A program made the position numbers and the translations under genes. Under the pieces are notes generated by a model, which saw only the letters and a program-made list of their open reading frames with translations, ran no database searches and had not been told where the DNA came from. Source: Megamerina dolium (lineage: Eukaryota; Arthropoda; Insecta; Diptera; Megamerinidae). From it: a stretch of 64,000 nucleotides of DNA. Positions 1 through 10,277 of the stretch are shown in pieces (positions within the stretch are counted from its first letter, which is position 1; every line of letters starts with the position of its first letter). The stretch covers positions 5,448,501-5,512,500 of the forward strand of contig OY978530.1 of the NCBI GenBank assembly GCA_963854835.1. Reading direction: 5' to 3'.

Positions 1-171
1 ATCCAAGTAGAAGAAAAGGAAATGGTCTTCTACTTCTTTTGTAAATGCCCTGCCCTTTGGAAGCAGAGAATAAACACCTTAGGTAAACCACTCTTCAATA
101 ACATTGAGGAGTTGGCGAAAATAAATATCAGCGACCTTCTAAGGTTTCTAAACAGTACGAACTGGATTTAA
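1..171 (+). CDS. C-terminal end of a non-LTR retrotransposon polymerase, cut by the window edge
   Basis: The frame is open from base 1 to a TAA at 169-171 and gives 56 residues. It carries the run EKEMVFYFFCKCPALW, the cysteine-containing tail that follows the RNase H region in I-, LOA- and R1-like insect non-LTR elements (family pattern C..C...ETV.H.LC.CPAL). Only the last part of that motif is inside the window. The following 80 or so bases are probably its 3' UTR. The same tail is recognisable in the relics ending near 9081 and starting near 54113, so this family type is present at least three times here. Whether the upstream part is intact cannot be judged. Confidence 0.6.
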   Translation: MQVEEKEMVFYFFCKCPALWKQRINTLGKPLFNNIEELAKINISDLLRFLNSTNWI

Positions 172-558
172 CTGTGCTGCCCACACAAACAACATTACGA
201 ACAGTTCGAAGCGAGGATGTGGTAACAAAACGGTGCGTAAGCGCTATCTGGACTCATGTATGAATCACCACTTCAACCAACCAATAAACCAACCCTCAGA
301 AAATCGAGAACATCTTAAAATTAAAATTGCCTCTCTTTCCCTAAAAAAATTTAAGCATTTTTATGTGCCAATAGGTACTATCACAAATTCATTAAAGATT
401 ACGCAAAAGTATCGCAGCCAAGTACCTAAAGAAAGGAGCAAGAATAAACGCAAAGGACCATAATTACATTAACACTTTGAATGAAACACAAGAATGTATT
501 TAAGCGGACGCCATCTTAAAATACCTGGCCTTAACAAAACATTTAAAAAGTATCGTAT
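172..558. other. Non-coding stretch, probably 3' UTR then unassigned DNA
   Basis: No convincing coding region is visible. The first part probably belongs to the 3' UTR of the non-LTR element ending at 171. A short open frame at 233-463 has no recognisable motif. Confidence 0.4.
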
Positions 559-708
559 GCTGTGATATTGCAGCAAGATAAACATCCAGGCTACTACGCC
601 AGCAGAACACTAAATGACCACGAACGAACTTACTCTACAGCAGAAGAAAAACTCATGGCCACAGTCTGAGCCACTAACTATTTCAGGCCGTACTTATATG
701 GTAACAAG
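559..708 (+). pseudogene. Ty3/gypsy RNase H fragment with internal stop
   Basis: Fifty codons translate to a typical gypsy RNase H stretch: ASRTLNDHERTYSTAEEKLMA, then an in-frame TGA, then ATNYFRPYLYG. This is the region just downstream of the first RNase H aspartate, where gypsy proteins read ASR.L...E.NY.T.EKE.LA.V.A...FR.YL.G. The fragment has no LTRs or flanking pol domains and ends where similarity to the LOA-like element begins. It is a short dead relic. Confidence 0.7.
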
Positions 709-2160
709 GTCAGCGAAAATCCTTCACTGAACTCGCTTCGATGGAGCCGACTGGTAATAGATACCACAGTTTAGCCTGTACGATGTCAAGCGGTATCTAG
801 CTAAGATAAAGGTGAGTTGGTGGGTGTCAACAGTACAGCATCCGGCAATGTACTCTTTTCATGGTCGGCGGTAAGGGCCTAAAAAAGGTGTTACGTTATT
901 CACGTTGCATAAAGGGCCTAGGGGCCCCTTTTTCAAATAGTCCAGTCTCTAACTTTCTCCGTAATAAGTATCCTTACCTGCGTATTATTAATTTCCGTGC
1001 AGGTTGACCGTTATTTCAACAATAACAATAATGGGAACAAAATTCATTGTATCAAATATTTATTTTACACAGATTTAGATCCGAAAAATATGCGGGTTTC
1101 AGCGGTGGTAACGGGTGTAACGGCGGGAAATAAGGCTTCAGCAGAGGTCGAGCTGTTAGCTGCACCAATTGTTGCTTTGGAATTCAAAGGGAAAAGTCTG
1201 CAATGACGGACAGCACTGCCTAATGCAAAGGGGTGCTGATAGCCACGGCGGACAGAGTAGTGGAGGAGGTGGCAGAAAATAAGGTTTCTAAAAAAACTGA
1301 GCCTTTAATCACTCCAAAACTAGGTGACGCATCTGACATAGTGAAAGGGACGGCTCTTGAATGAATAAACAGGCGGCTGCGACGTTTGCGGATAAAACTA
1401 GCGATGTCACCAAATCGGCATGGAGTCCAGTTTGGAAGCAGCGCAAGACATAGGCCAAGACATCTGATTGTGCAGACGAAAAAGCTCCTCACGGGGTGGA
1501 ATCGTCAACTGCATTAGCTATAAGCGAAGACAACGGAGCCAAAGCTAAGCGGATTCAGTTAAAAAACGGGAGAAGCAGAAGCGAAAAAGGTAACGAAAAA
1601 AGCCGGCGGAGAAGACCATTGAGCAGAGCTCAGGACAACTCAATGGAGTTCTGCAAGATTAGTCGACTTTGGAGATGGAGGACTCTAGGAAGAGATCAGG
1701 GGCAATAGCTTTGGAGCCACTTTGAAGAATTCAACACCTGAAGAGGCTCATTCGAAAACGACGGAAAGGCCAGTTGAGGTGGACGCTAGGAAGGGTGGAC
1801 AACCTTCCCCCGAGGATGTTGATAATCCTTCCAGGCAGACACCGAACAGGGCAAGTGCTCGGGGAGATAGACGGTGAGTTATAAAGGCTGTTATTCGCTC
1901 CAAACGAGGCTTAAAGCTCAAGCCTAGCGCGGATAGGGTAGCTTTGGAGACGGCGGGGTAGGAAAAACCAACATCGGAGAGTGATGACCGGGTTGGACAA
2001 TCTGTGAAGACTATAAACCCGGCGAAACCACAAGTATTGCATGAGGTACTTGGGCCAAGCGGTTGTGGTACAGCACCTAAACGTCGGGCTGAGCAAACAA
2101 AGGGCGATTTAGACGAGCCCGCCAGAGCGGAAAACCCTCGCTCAAGTATATGCGAACGCT
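709..2160 (+). mobile_element. LOA-like non-LTR element, 5' region and ORF1 remnant (copy 1)
   Basis: From about 715 the DNA matches the start of the second copy at about 6572. Shared landmarks are the segments around 745-835 (ataccacag, cggtatctagctaa), gctcctcacggggtgga at 1482, and the block at 1614-1770 that matches 6940-7075. No long frame survives: the longest pieces (997-1206, 1496-1708) are under 75 codons and rich in K, R, E and A, as an ORF1 linker might be. No endonuclease or reverse transcriptase is visible in this copy, so it is a truncated or deleted 5' part. Assignment to the LOA-like family rests on the endonuclease and RNase H relics in copy 2. Confidence 0.55.
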
Positions 2161-2748
2161 TAATAGGACGAAAACAATAACATTTTTAGTTTTTGTCTGA
2201 CTATGAGGCATGTATAACTGCTGTTTAATCGTTATTATTCTATTATTATTTACTGGTTGCTCCCATTCTCTTTTAACACACACACACACTAGCTATTGCC
2301 ACGAACCATTGTATCATGATATATTGCTTTGTATTATTGTGCATACGTTGCTTTCTATCTCATTCTCCCTTTCTCTATGCTATACATTCCTTCCTACTTA
2401 TGTAACGAAATTTGGTTTAAAAATTTCACACTTCATTTGCGACACCGCCGCCTAAGAAGTTTTACATCATCAAATAGAACGATTAATCACAAAGAAGACT
2501 TGGACAGTATAAACCAATTGTATGCGGCAGCAATAAAATATAAGAAATAAGAAAAAAATTAGTCTAATCAAAACAAAAAAGTAAGAATCTATAGTATTGC
2601 ATTTACCTTGTATTCTGTATGAATTTGTTTTTATATTATATTTTATATGTATTATGTATTATGTGTAATATATATCATAATGTACTATGTGTTTTTCAAA
2701 ATATACAGACTCCCAGAAGATGGATTGAAGCAATAATAAAAGCACAGG
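2161..2748. other. AT-rich stretch without a gene; short (AC)n at 2276-2289
   Basis: No recognisable coding sequence. It holds a 14-base AC run and, around 2640-2700, low-complexity TATTATG-type repeats. It ends at the 5' target-site duplication of the first SINE. Confidence 0.5.
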
Positions 2749-2760
2749 AGAAAAAATAAT

Positions 2761-3124
2761 AAAATAAATAAATATGTGGCACTTAAAGCCCCAAAGGGCT
2801 CATTGGCCGAGCTTCTCTTCCATTACTGTTGTGCGTCTTAAATTTTGGACAGTATTAGAATGGACCTACTTATTTTAGCCGGTTCCGAAAGGCAGAACGC
2901 TTGTGACATCACTTTTTCTGAGCTTTGTCACAGAGTTCTTTTTAGAAGCTTTTTTCATGGCAAGTTGTTACTGTCAGAAGAATTGCCAATTGCTTGCCGA
3001 CAGGTGGGTACCGTTCGAAAGAAAAATCTTTTCGATATTAAATTTGTTATGCATCAGCCGGGTATTGAACCACGACCTACAGATCAGAAGGCGAACACAC
3101 TAACCACTGAGCTACGGCACCCAC
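2761..3124 (-). mobile_element. tRNA-derived SINE, complete copy 1
   Basis: On the minus strand it starts TGGGTGCCGTAGCTCAGTGG and contains a pol III A box (TAGCTCAGTGG, plus 3104-3114) and a B box (GGTTCAATACC, plus 3061-3071). An unrelated body follows, ending ...AAGTGCCACATATTTATTTA. The 12-base sequence agaaaaaataat flanks it on both sides (2749-2760 and 3125-3136), a target-site duplication typical of LINE-mobilised SINEs. The body matches the copies at 5836-6179 and 59173-59516 and the fragments at 14787 and 58758. It does not encode protein; short open frames across it are incidental. Confidence 0.88.
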
Positions 3125-3136
3125 AGAAAAAATAAT

Positions 3137-3962
3137 GTTCGTTTAATTTTACTTAAAAAACGACCAAAAAAGCCCACAATAAAAAACACAAAAATAAAAA
3201 AATTGAGTAGTTGATCGCCTACTGAATCAATACACCCACTGTTCGTGTGTAGTGTGATGTTTACAAAATCATACCGGCAGCCGTAGCAACAATTTCGACA
3301 ATAACTTGATAGAATTTCTACTACAAACATTCTCATCCACACCCAAGACCCAATCTGGAACATTGGGAAAACTGAAATTGAAACACATAAAATGCAAACA
3401 GACGTTTTGATCTGTTAACACTAACTGAAGAATGTTGTTACCTTAATAAGGGATACACAATTTCTTAATTTTCGATAACTAGCTGCTCAAAAAACTTCTT
3501 AGTCCAACTATTGATATTCAACATTTTGCGTGATAGCTTGGTTTCATTACTCTTTATGGGTTGTACTATATACATATTCAACTTTATCTCTGGTTTTGGC
3601 GACTCTAAATCGTGTTTTTTTTTGTGATCTGTGGAGTTATTTCGTTCATCAAGATAAGTTATAAAGACGCAACGGCATTTATTGCAATCAAATTCTAGTA
3701 CTTTATTAATCACGAATTAACATTCTGTGTTGATTTATATGACGCTTTGTGATTTCAAGAAAAATTCTCTCAACACTCGCAGGGAATTAACATAAAACAG
3801 AATCATAGCAACACGAACTTCTCGTTTTAACATAGACAATTTTTTTTATGTGATTTTTCGAAAGCAAAATACTAACAAATTAAACCGCATTCGTATTCGT
3901 CATGCAACGAATTTGCCACCAGAATGCCTTTCGCCGTGTAGAATTGAATACCCTAACCATAA
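3137..3962. other. No gene seen
   Basis: AT-rich sequence between the SINE and the solo LTR. Open frames on both strands are short and carry no motif I recognise. Confidence 0.45.
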
Positions 3963-3966
3963 ATAT

Positions 3967-5046
3967 TGTAACGAGTATCGATGGTTATTCATCACTAATT
4001 GTGAATAGCACGAAAAATGGTAGCATCAAAACGAATATCAACAAAAAGAAATAAGCGATAACCAGAACAAGCACAGAATATAAATAGGGCCCGTTTGCTG
4101 ACAAATAAATCAATTCAATTTCGAAAAGAGAGAAAGAGACAACATAACACCATCAAGTGATCGAAGCAACATCACACGATACGATAAACGACCTGACATA
4201 TAGATGGTGGCAAAAGTTTGAAAGACATTACTTTAGTGAAAAGTGCCAACCTTATAAAACATATGTTTTAGGTTTCAAGGCTCCACGTGGTTTAGTATTT
4301 TTTTTTTTTCGAGCCATGGATGACACTTCACACCTGAGACAAAGGAGCAGTGAAAACAGTGGAATGAAAGGGAAGAATCGTGTCCAAAGAAGGCGAAGAC
4401 AGTTCCATCTGCAGAAAAGGTAAGGCAAGGCAAGGATGCACGTGGAATAGTTTTTATTGATTATCTTCAAAAAGGAGAAACAATCAACGGCGAGTCTTAT
4501 GCTAATTTGTTGAAGAGTTTAACTGATGAAATTAAAGAAAAAATGCCGCATTTGGCGGAAAAGAAGGTGTTGTTTCATCAATAAAATGCATCAGTTCACA
4601 CATCCGCTATTGCGATGGCCAAATTCAATGAGTTAAAGCTCGAATTGTTTCAGCTCGCACCTTATTCGCCACATTTAGCTGCTTCTGATTATTTTCTATT
4701 TCCAAATTTGAAAAAATGGATTGGTGGTAGAAGATTTGCAAATAATGAAGAGGTGGAGTCTGCGGTAGATGGCTATTTTAATGAGCTAGACAGTTCATGT
4801 ATCGAAGTGTATAGAAGCTATAGAATATCGATGGGAAAAGTGTCTAGAGCTAAAAGGAGTTTAAGTTGAGGAATAAAGAAAAATTTTCCCAAATTTGTTG
4901 TTTTCTTTGTTAGGTCGGGTAGTTCTGGGACCGTCCTCGTAGCAAATTAAATTAAAGAGCGATTGCAAATAGAAGTATCGATTAAATAAAATGTTGTTGT
5001 TGTTGATTCGCGTAGAATTAAACGTTCACAAAATTAAAACGTAACA
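3967..5046 (+). mobile_element. Solo LTR of gypsy family T, interrupted by a mariner relic
   Basis: It begins TGTAACGAGTATCGATGG and ends AACGTAACA, the termini of the LTRs at 30654-31091, 36213-36650 and 36799-37226. The first about 160 bases follow that LTR (for example aaaaagaaataagcgataacc), and the last about 75 bases match its end. The tetranucleotide ATAT flanks it (3963-3966 and 5047-5050), so this looks like a complete insertion reduced to a single LTR. The centre (about 4290-4940) is replaced by mariner sequence, which explains the length of 1080 against 428-438 for the intact LTRs. Divergence from the other LTRs suggests it is older. Confidence 0.8.
4318..4864 (+). pseudogene. mariner (DD34D) transposase, C-terminal half, dead
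   Basis: The reading frame (with shifts) resembles mariner transposases: a degenerate HFTPE..KEQ.KQW region near 4320, then DARGIVFIDYLQKG, PHLAEKKVLFHQ, LAPYSPHLAASDYFLFPNLKKW and a C-terminal RWEKC.ELKGV before TAA at 4862-4864. At the codon where the family has the second catalytic aspartate (HQDNA) there is a stop, and the third is altered (SPHLAASD for SPDLAPSD). At least one further frameshift lies near 4805. The N-terminal DNA-binding domain is absent. The relic sits inside the solo LTR and is therefore younger than that LTR's insertion. Confidence 0.8.
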
Positions 5047-5050
5047 ATAT

Positions 5051-5826
5051 TGAAAATATATTCACATATATAGGCGCACCCACACCTACATCGCTGAAGC
5101 ATTTAACCAGAACACCTGAAACCCATATATTTATATTTGGAGGAACAGCTCACACAAGTAAAATTTTTCGATTTCATTTACATATGTACATACATATATT
5201 TATGTACTTACGTATCAACAAGTGATCGACTTTGAAGGTTATTATTGTTGACCCAGGGCATTTAAAGGGGAGCTACTACGGTTGTAGACAATACCAGAAG
5301 TAGTAAAGTACTTGACGCAGCAACAGTAAAAAGGCGAATAATTTTATCAGCCACATCCACCACAACATCTAACGCAGTAAATGATATACAGTCTTATTAC
5401 ACCTAACCACTCGTCTTCCTATAACTCCCGAATCCAACGTGAAAAAAAGAAAAAATGATAATTTATCTCATAAGAATATCAAAGGCAACAATAGAGTCAA
5501 GTGATCCCAAAGAGGTGTAGGACTGTAAATTTAGATAAAAAACTAATGGGCCTATCAATGTTTCTTTTTAAGGCTTCGTAAGTTTTCTTCTCAGATTGAA
5601 GATGTGTATGATGCAATTTCTTGCTGTCAATTTTGCTTAGTTAGAGTTAAAATGGTTGCAAAACAAATTATTCATTTGACAATTGTGTACAATTGTGTGG
5701 ACTATAAATCACACTCAATAATAAGTTACTGAGGAAAATCGAAGGCAAAACAATTACAATTTTCTTAAATAACAAACTCAAAAATTTAATCAGTACATAA
5801 ACAAAATATTGAATAAAGCGTCATTT
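5051..5826. other. AT-rich stretch without a recognised gene
   Basis: No coding region is supported. A purine-rich run (aaaggggag near 5265) could be part of an old LTR-element end, but there is nothing to pair it with. Confidence 0.4.
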
Positions 5827-5835
5827 CAGTCAATT

Positions 5836-6179
5836 AAAATACATAAATATGTGGCACTCATAAGGGCTCTTTGCTGAGTAGTTATTTTATTACTGTTGTG
5901 CGTGTTAAATTTTGGAGAGTATTGGAAGGAACTTACATATTTTAGACGGTCTTGGACGGCAGAACCTTTGTGACATCACTTTTTCTGTGCTTTGTCACAG
6001 AGTTCTTTTAGAAGCTTTTTCACAGCAAATTGCTACTGCCGGAAGAATTGCCAATTGCTTTCCGACAGGTGGGTACCTTTCGAAAAAAAAACATCTTTTC
6101 GATACTACGTTTAGGCTTTAGCCGGGGATTGAACCCAGGACCTTCAGATCAGAAGGCCAACGAACTAACTACTGAGCCA
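5836..6179 (-). mobile_element. tRNA-derived SINE, copy 2
   Basis: Same body as the SINE at 2761-3124 in the same orientation, slightly diverged. The head is shorter: on the minus strand it begins GTGGCTCAGTAG, so the first bases before the A box are missing. CAGTCAATT flanks it at 5827-5835 and 6180-6188, giving a 9-bp target-site duplication. The B-box region reads GGTTCAATCCCCGGC. The tail on the plus strand is aatacataaatatgtggcac. Confidence 0.85.
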
Positions 6180-6188
6180 CAGTCAATT

Positions 6189-6566
6189 GCTGCACTTTAA
6201 TAAGAGGTTTGTTGGCTTTGTTTATCTCTTTGATTGAGGCTTCACATTAGCTAAGACAGTAACCATGTCAACTATTGCACTGGGGTTTATAGTCCTTAAG
6301 GTATTATTTACGGTAACAGACTACAACTTTATGCTATGTTGAACGAGAAGCCTCTGATTTTCATGGACAGTTAAAAATCAAAAGGCAGCAAAGGAAGAGC
6401 AGTTGTATGGCGTTGTCATCTGGAAAGCTATTGTGTGACCAGCATCAGTGGAATATAAATTAAAAGCAAACTTTGACTCTCATCCTGGTGAAATGGAAAT
6501 TAATATATCTACATAGGAGAAGGAGCTGGCCCATCTAAAAAACCTCCACCTTATTATCAATATGGG
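6189..6566. other. No gene seen
   Basis: Unassigned DNA between the SINE and the LOA-like element; no motif or repeat recognised. Confidence 0.4.
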
Positions 6567-6795
6567 TTAGCAAAATCCTCCAGTGAACCCGCCTCGAGGG
6601 TACCGAATAGAAATAGATACCACAGGTTCGCCTGTACGATGGCAGGCGGTATCTAGCTAAGCTAAGAGTAAGTTTGTGGGTGTTTGTTACTCGTCAATAG
6701 TTCAGAATCCGGCAATGTACTCTTTTTATGGGGCTGGATCAAGGTGTTATGCGATCCGTGCTGAAGATTAGCCTGACTGGGGGCCCGTTTTTAAA

Positions 6796-6990
6796 ATGGC
6801 CCAGTCGTTAAGAGTAGGCAGAACGGCTTCTGAAAGGACTAAACCGTTGAGTGCGATGGTGGCAGACAAAAAGGGCGCTGTCACCAAGTCGGCATGGAAG
6901 CCCGTCGCAAACAAAGAAGCTCCGAACGGGGTGGAAAGGACCATTGAGCAGTTCTCGTATCAACTCAGTGGATTTGTCCAAAATGAGTAG
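6796..6990 (+). pseudogene. ORF1 (gag-like) remnant of the LOA-like element
   Basis: Sixty-four codons from an ATG, rich in K, A and E, with no zinc knuckle left. It corresponds to the region that in copy 1 lies around 1370-1700 (shared words include accattgagcag and gaccatt). Its identity is inferred from position and from the shared repeat, not from a conserved domain. Confidence 0.4.
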
Positions 6991-7103
6991 ACCTTGGTGG
7001 GGGGAACTCGGGAAAGAGGTTCAGGGACGATAGCTTTGGAACCACTTTGAAGAGTTCGACGGAGGCTCATCCGAAGACAACGCTGCGTGGAGCAGCAGCA
7101 ATG

Positions 7104-7940
7104 AAAAATATAGACGAGAGTATCTACTCGAATTTATAGAAAGATTTGGTCTACAAGTTGCCAATAGGGGAACAAAACCGGTCTTTGTTGACGCACGTCG
7201 TTGCGAGGTTTTTGATGTCAGAATGTTGGACAGGTATTTAGATTGGATGGTTGTGGACAAAATAACCAGGTCGTACCACAGGACCATTTTGTTTGGGGTT
7301 CTGTGCAATAAAATACATAGGAACTCTAGAATGGTAAGGATGCCGAAGCGAATCGATTGTAGAAAGCAGAGGAATTATTGCCAGAAAGGTTTAAGAAACC
7401 TAGAACAACCGAAAATGTTGAGTATCAGGTGAGGGCTATCAGGTCAGCCATGATCAAAGCATTTGAAGCTGCCTGTCCCCCTACGGTAGTGGACGAAGGA
7501 GACCCTACTCCATGGTGGAACGGGGGAAAAAAAGACAAGGAATGCTTTTAATCATCACATGAGAGGGGACCCCAATGCATGGGATGACTATAAGTTTAAT
7601 AAAAGAGAGCTGAAGAAGACTCTGCGCAACCGTAAAAGGAAAACGTGGAGGTAATTATGCTCAAATATGCAAGATATGTCCGATGTATGTAGATTACAGA
7701 GAAATATATCAAAGGTCCCGGTTTCAAAATTGGGATTGATTAGTAAAACGAATGGATACTTTACAGAGACAATCGGGGATGCGCGGAAATACCTGATGGA
7801 TGTACATTTTCCGGGAAGCTTTAGATCGGAAGATCGATGGAAAGCCACCTTCAGGGGTGCAAACTGAGATGAAGGATCGAAAGCTGAAGGGATAGTCACC
7901 AGAGATGGAGTGATAAACGCCATCAAGCATTTTTCTCCAT
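7104..7940 (+). pseudogene. Endonuclease C-terminus and linker to reverse transcriptase (LOA-like)
   Basis: The translated pieces FIERFGLQVANRGTKPVFVD and RRCEVFDVRMLDRYLDWMV match the end of the apurinic-like endonuclease of LOA/Jockey-type elements, where the family reads L...NRG..PTF....R.E.IDVT. In two further frames come LPERFKKPRTTENVEYQVR, FEAACPPTVVDEGDPTPWW and LRNRKRKTWR, the conserved linker (acp....pWW...L..LR...R). The frame changes near 7330, 7560 and 7660. Conserved catalytic SDH and the reverse transcriptase core are missing. Confidence 0.7.
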
Positions 7941-8218
7941 TCACAACAGCAGGTAGAGATTTTCAGCCCTACTTCAGTGGGGTGCAGAAGACAGGCTTCT
8001 GGGAATATTCACTACTTGCCTGATCTGGACCCAAAAGACTGCAAAGAGTGAGTTAGATAGAGATACTGCCGTTGGACTTGCATGTTATGAAGTTGGTTGA
8101 ATTAACAGTATTACGTCTGAAGACAACCAATAATTGGTATGGATGCGGCACAGAGACAGGGCACAGGTCCTTTCACTGGTACATATGGTAGCAATATGCA
8201 ATAAATAGGCTAAAGATG

Positions 8219-9081
8219 ACTGAAAAGTCACATAGAACACTCATTGAAGGCGGTATCTCATATGATGTATGTAATGAAAATGACATCAGTATTTTCACTG
8301 ATGGTTCATTAATGGATGGCAAGGCGGATGGAATCATGAACTCTGAATCTGGGAAGATACGTATCGGTTTATCATGCAGAAATGCTTGGTTTATTGCATG
8401 CGCTATACCATCGGCTGGATGGAAAGATGCAAAGTAAGAAAATCTTGCTACAAGCAACAAGCGACGGTTTTTCCTAAATTGGACTTCGGATGCGTTCAGA
8501 AGCTTCATAGGTGTGCTCGTAGTAATACGATTACTTTTATATGGGTGAAGGGGCACATTGCTATAGAGCGAAATGAAGTTGTAGACGCCTTGGCTAGACA
8601 AGAATATAAATCCAAATTTTATGGGCCGGTGCCAGTAGTTGCGCTTAGTAACGGTACAGTGAAGGCAAAGTTCGAAGATTGGGTAAGAAAACTCCATCTC
8701 TCGAGATGGGAGAGTTTGTTCAGTTGTAGACAAGTAAATGCCTCGTTGTGGCTACCAAGAGGCAGTGAATAGGTAGGGTTCTTAGTCTAAGACGATTAAC
8801 TATAAGCTGGTTAACTGCATTAATAATTGGGCACTGCAATTTTAGGTACCACCTCAACAAGATGGGTCTTGTTGAAGGGAGGATGCTGATATTTGCAGCT
8901 TATGCATGAAAGAGACAGAAACAGCGGCGCACATAGTGTGCCAGTCTCCTGCATTGACAAGCAATAGGATGTGCAAACTGGGTCGACAGTTTATTGACGA
9001 ACTTGAAATGGGAACATACCTCACAAAGATATGCTTGAAATAATGCGTAATGTTATTATGGCCCAGATGGAAGTGCTCTGA
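8219..9081 (+). pseudogene. RNase H and C-terminal cysteine tail of the LOA-like element
   Basis: Frame one (8216-8437) gives ISIFTDGSLMDGKADG, an RNase H opening with the first catalytic aspartate in TDGS. Frame two (8374-8772) gives TITFIWVKGHIAIERNEVVDALA, which holds the last RNase H motif (WV.GH..I.GNE..D.LA). Later, ADICSLCMKETETAAHIVCQSPAL is the CC..E....H..C..P tail found at the end of these polymerases. The domain order and spacing fit an RNase H-containing I/LOA-type element. Frameshifts near 8437 and 8775 disable it. Confidence 0.8.
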
Positions 9082-9109
9082 TTCGGCTAATCCCTAAAAA
9101 TACATATAT

Positions 9110-9862
9110 AGTAACAAAATAATTTAATAACCACCAGTATAAATATAAATCCAATGTTACAAAGATGGCTCCTTAAATTAGGAGAATATAACATGAATAT
9201 AGATTATATCAAAGGTTCAGAGAGTAAGATCTTTTAAGTAGATTTAATATTGAGGTAATCGAGATATCCTGTATCCTATCCCTAGAAAATAATGCGGATT
9301 ATAACGAAAGTATAACCACAATCCACTCTCAAGAGGAGGAACTTCATAATCACATCCCAATATAAGAAACTATAGTAAATCCAAAACCCACTTTCAAAAC
9401 TCAAATTATTTCAACAGAAAACAAAACAAAATTATTCGGAGTAATACAATAAAAAAATATACATTTCCCGTGAAAACATAGATAGTAACATGTCAGATAT
9501 TCTAGGAAGACATATTAAACCCGGTAAAATCGGTATTTTAAGCGAACTTAATTATTATGAATACAATCGATTTCAGCGACTAGTCATACCACTATATGAC
9601 GGCGTACATTCAGTAAAATTTTAATTCAGAAATGTATATACAACTCTGATACATGCAATAAAGTAAAATACAATCGAAACTCGATCAAGAATATATTTCA
9701 TTGAACGAAGACTTCAGAGACTGTAATGTAATAATTCAAATGGACATCTATGCCAAGTCAAAATAAAATTTTATAACCATTGATAGGTTTTGTTTACTTG
9801 CTTGAGCTTTCTATGTAGAAGCTAGGAATAACCAGACAATAATAGAAGCGTTAAAGGATTGA
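9110..9862 (+). pseudogene. Decayed errantivirus-type gypsy pol (RNase H end to integrase)
   Basis: Broken frames match, in order, the pol of the element at 21066-27303: MLQRWLLKLGEYNMNIDYIKG (compare LQRWLVSLGEYDFSLEYIKG near 24700), ITTIHSQEEELHNHIPI, GRHIKPGKIGILSELNYYEY, and finally an integrase core stretch QMDIYAKSK...FITIDRF.....AFYVEARNNQTIIEALK. This copy keeps integrase-core sequence that the 21-27 kb copy lacks. Numerous stops and frameshifts; no LTR was recognised beside it. Confidence 0.75.
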
Positions 9863-10203
9863 GATGCCTCCCAAGCTTCATTAAAGAGTTCTTAGCAATT
9901 GTGAAAACTACATCAGTTACAATCGGAATGTTTCTCTGTGTATATTAGAATTGTTAATGTACCAACGAACATTGGTAATTTCAAATGATTACAAATGCAG
10001 AGACTTAGTATAATTATTATCCATATTTTTGAAAACCAAAAAATTGTCCTGAATTAAGAAATTTCCGTAAATATTGCTTCATAATTATTATCAGTAATAA
10101 GACCTTTTTTCGTTACCGATAATTATTGTTATGTAATCATTATCTTTATATTGCATAATAACTGTTATGAGTAAAAACTATTGTTGTCCGTTGCTGATAA
10201 TTA
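9863..10203. other. AT-rich stretch, no gene
   Basis: No coding sequence. GATAATTATT-like words recur around 10100-10205 and partly pair with their complements, but without clear structure. Confidence 0.4.
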
Positions 10204-10277
10204 TTTTTTTTTTTTAACAAGCTTTTTTATTGGATCTTTCTAAAATTACTTAGAAACTAACAATAAGTAATCAAATC

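Larger units (their letters stand above)
6567..9081 (+). mobile_element. LOA-like non-LTR retrotransposon, decayed copy 2
   Basis: The order of relics is that of a LOA/I-type element: 5' region shared with 709-870, ORF1 remnant, endonuclease C-terminus, linker to reverse transcriptase, a large deletion of the polymerase core, RNase H, then the cysteine tail ending at TGA 9079-9081. At 2.5 kb it is about half the usual length. Many frameshifts and stops make it inactive. No target-site duplication or A-rich tail was identified. Confidence 0.7.

Noticed and set aside
2845..3135. 96-codon open frame on the plus strand
   Set aside because: It crosses the complement of the SINE; a matching frame is seen in other copies only because the SINE body is conserved.
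5259..5275. Polypurine tract of an additional LTR element (catttaaaggggag)
   Set aside because: No LTR start, primer site or paired repeat could be matched around it.
8173..8733. 186-codon minus-strand open frame
   Set aside because: It lies opposite the RNase H relic of the LOA-like element, which has recognisable motifs; the minus frame has none.
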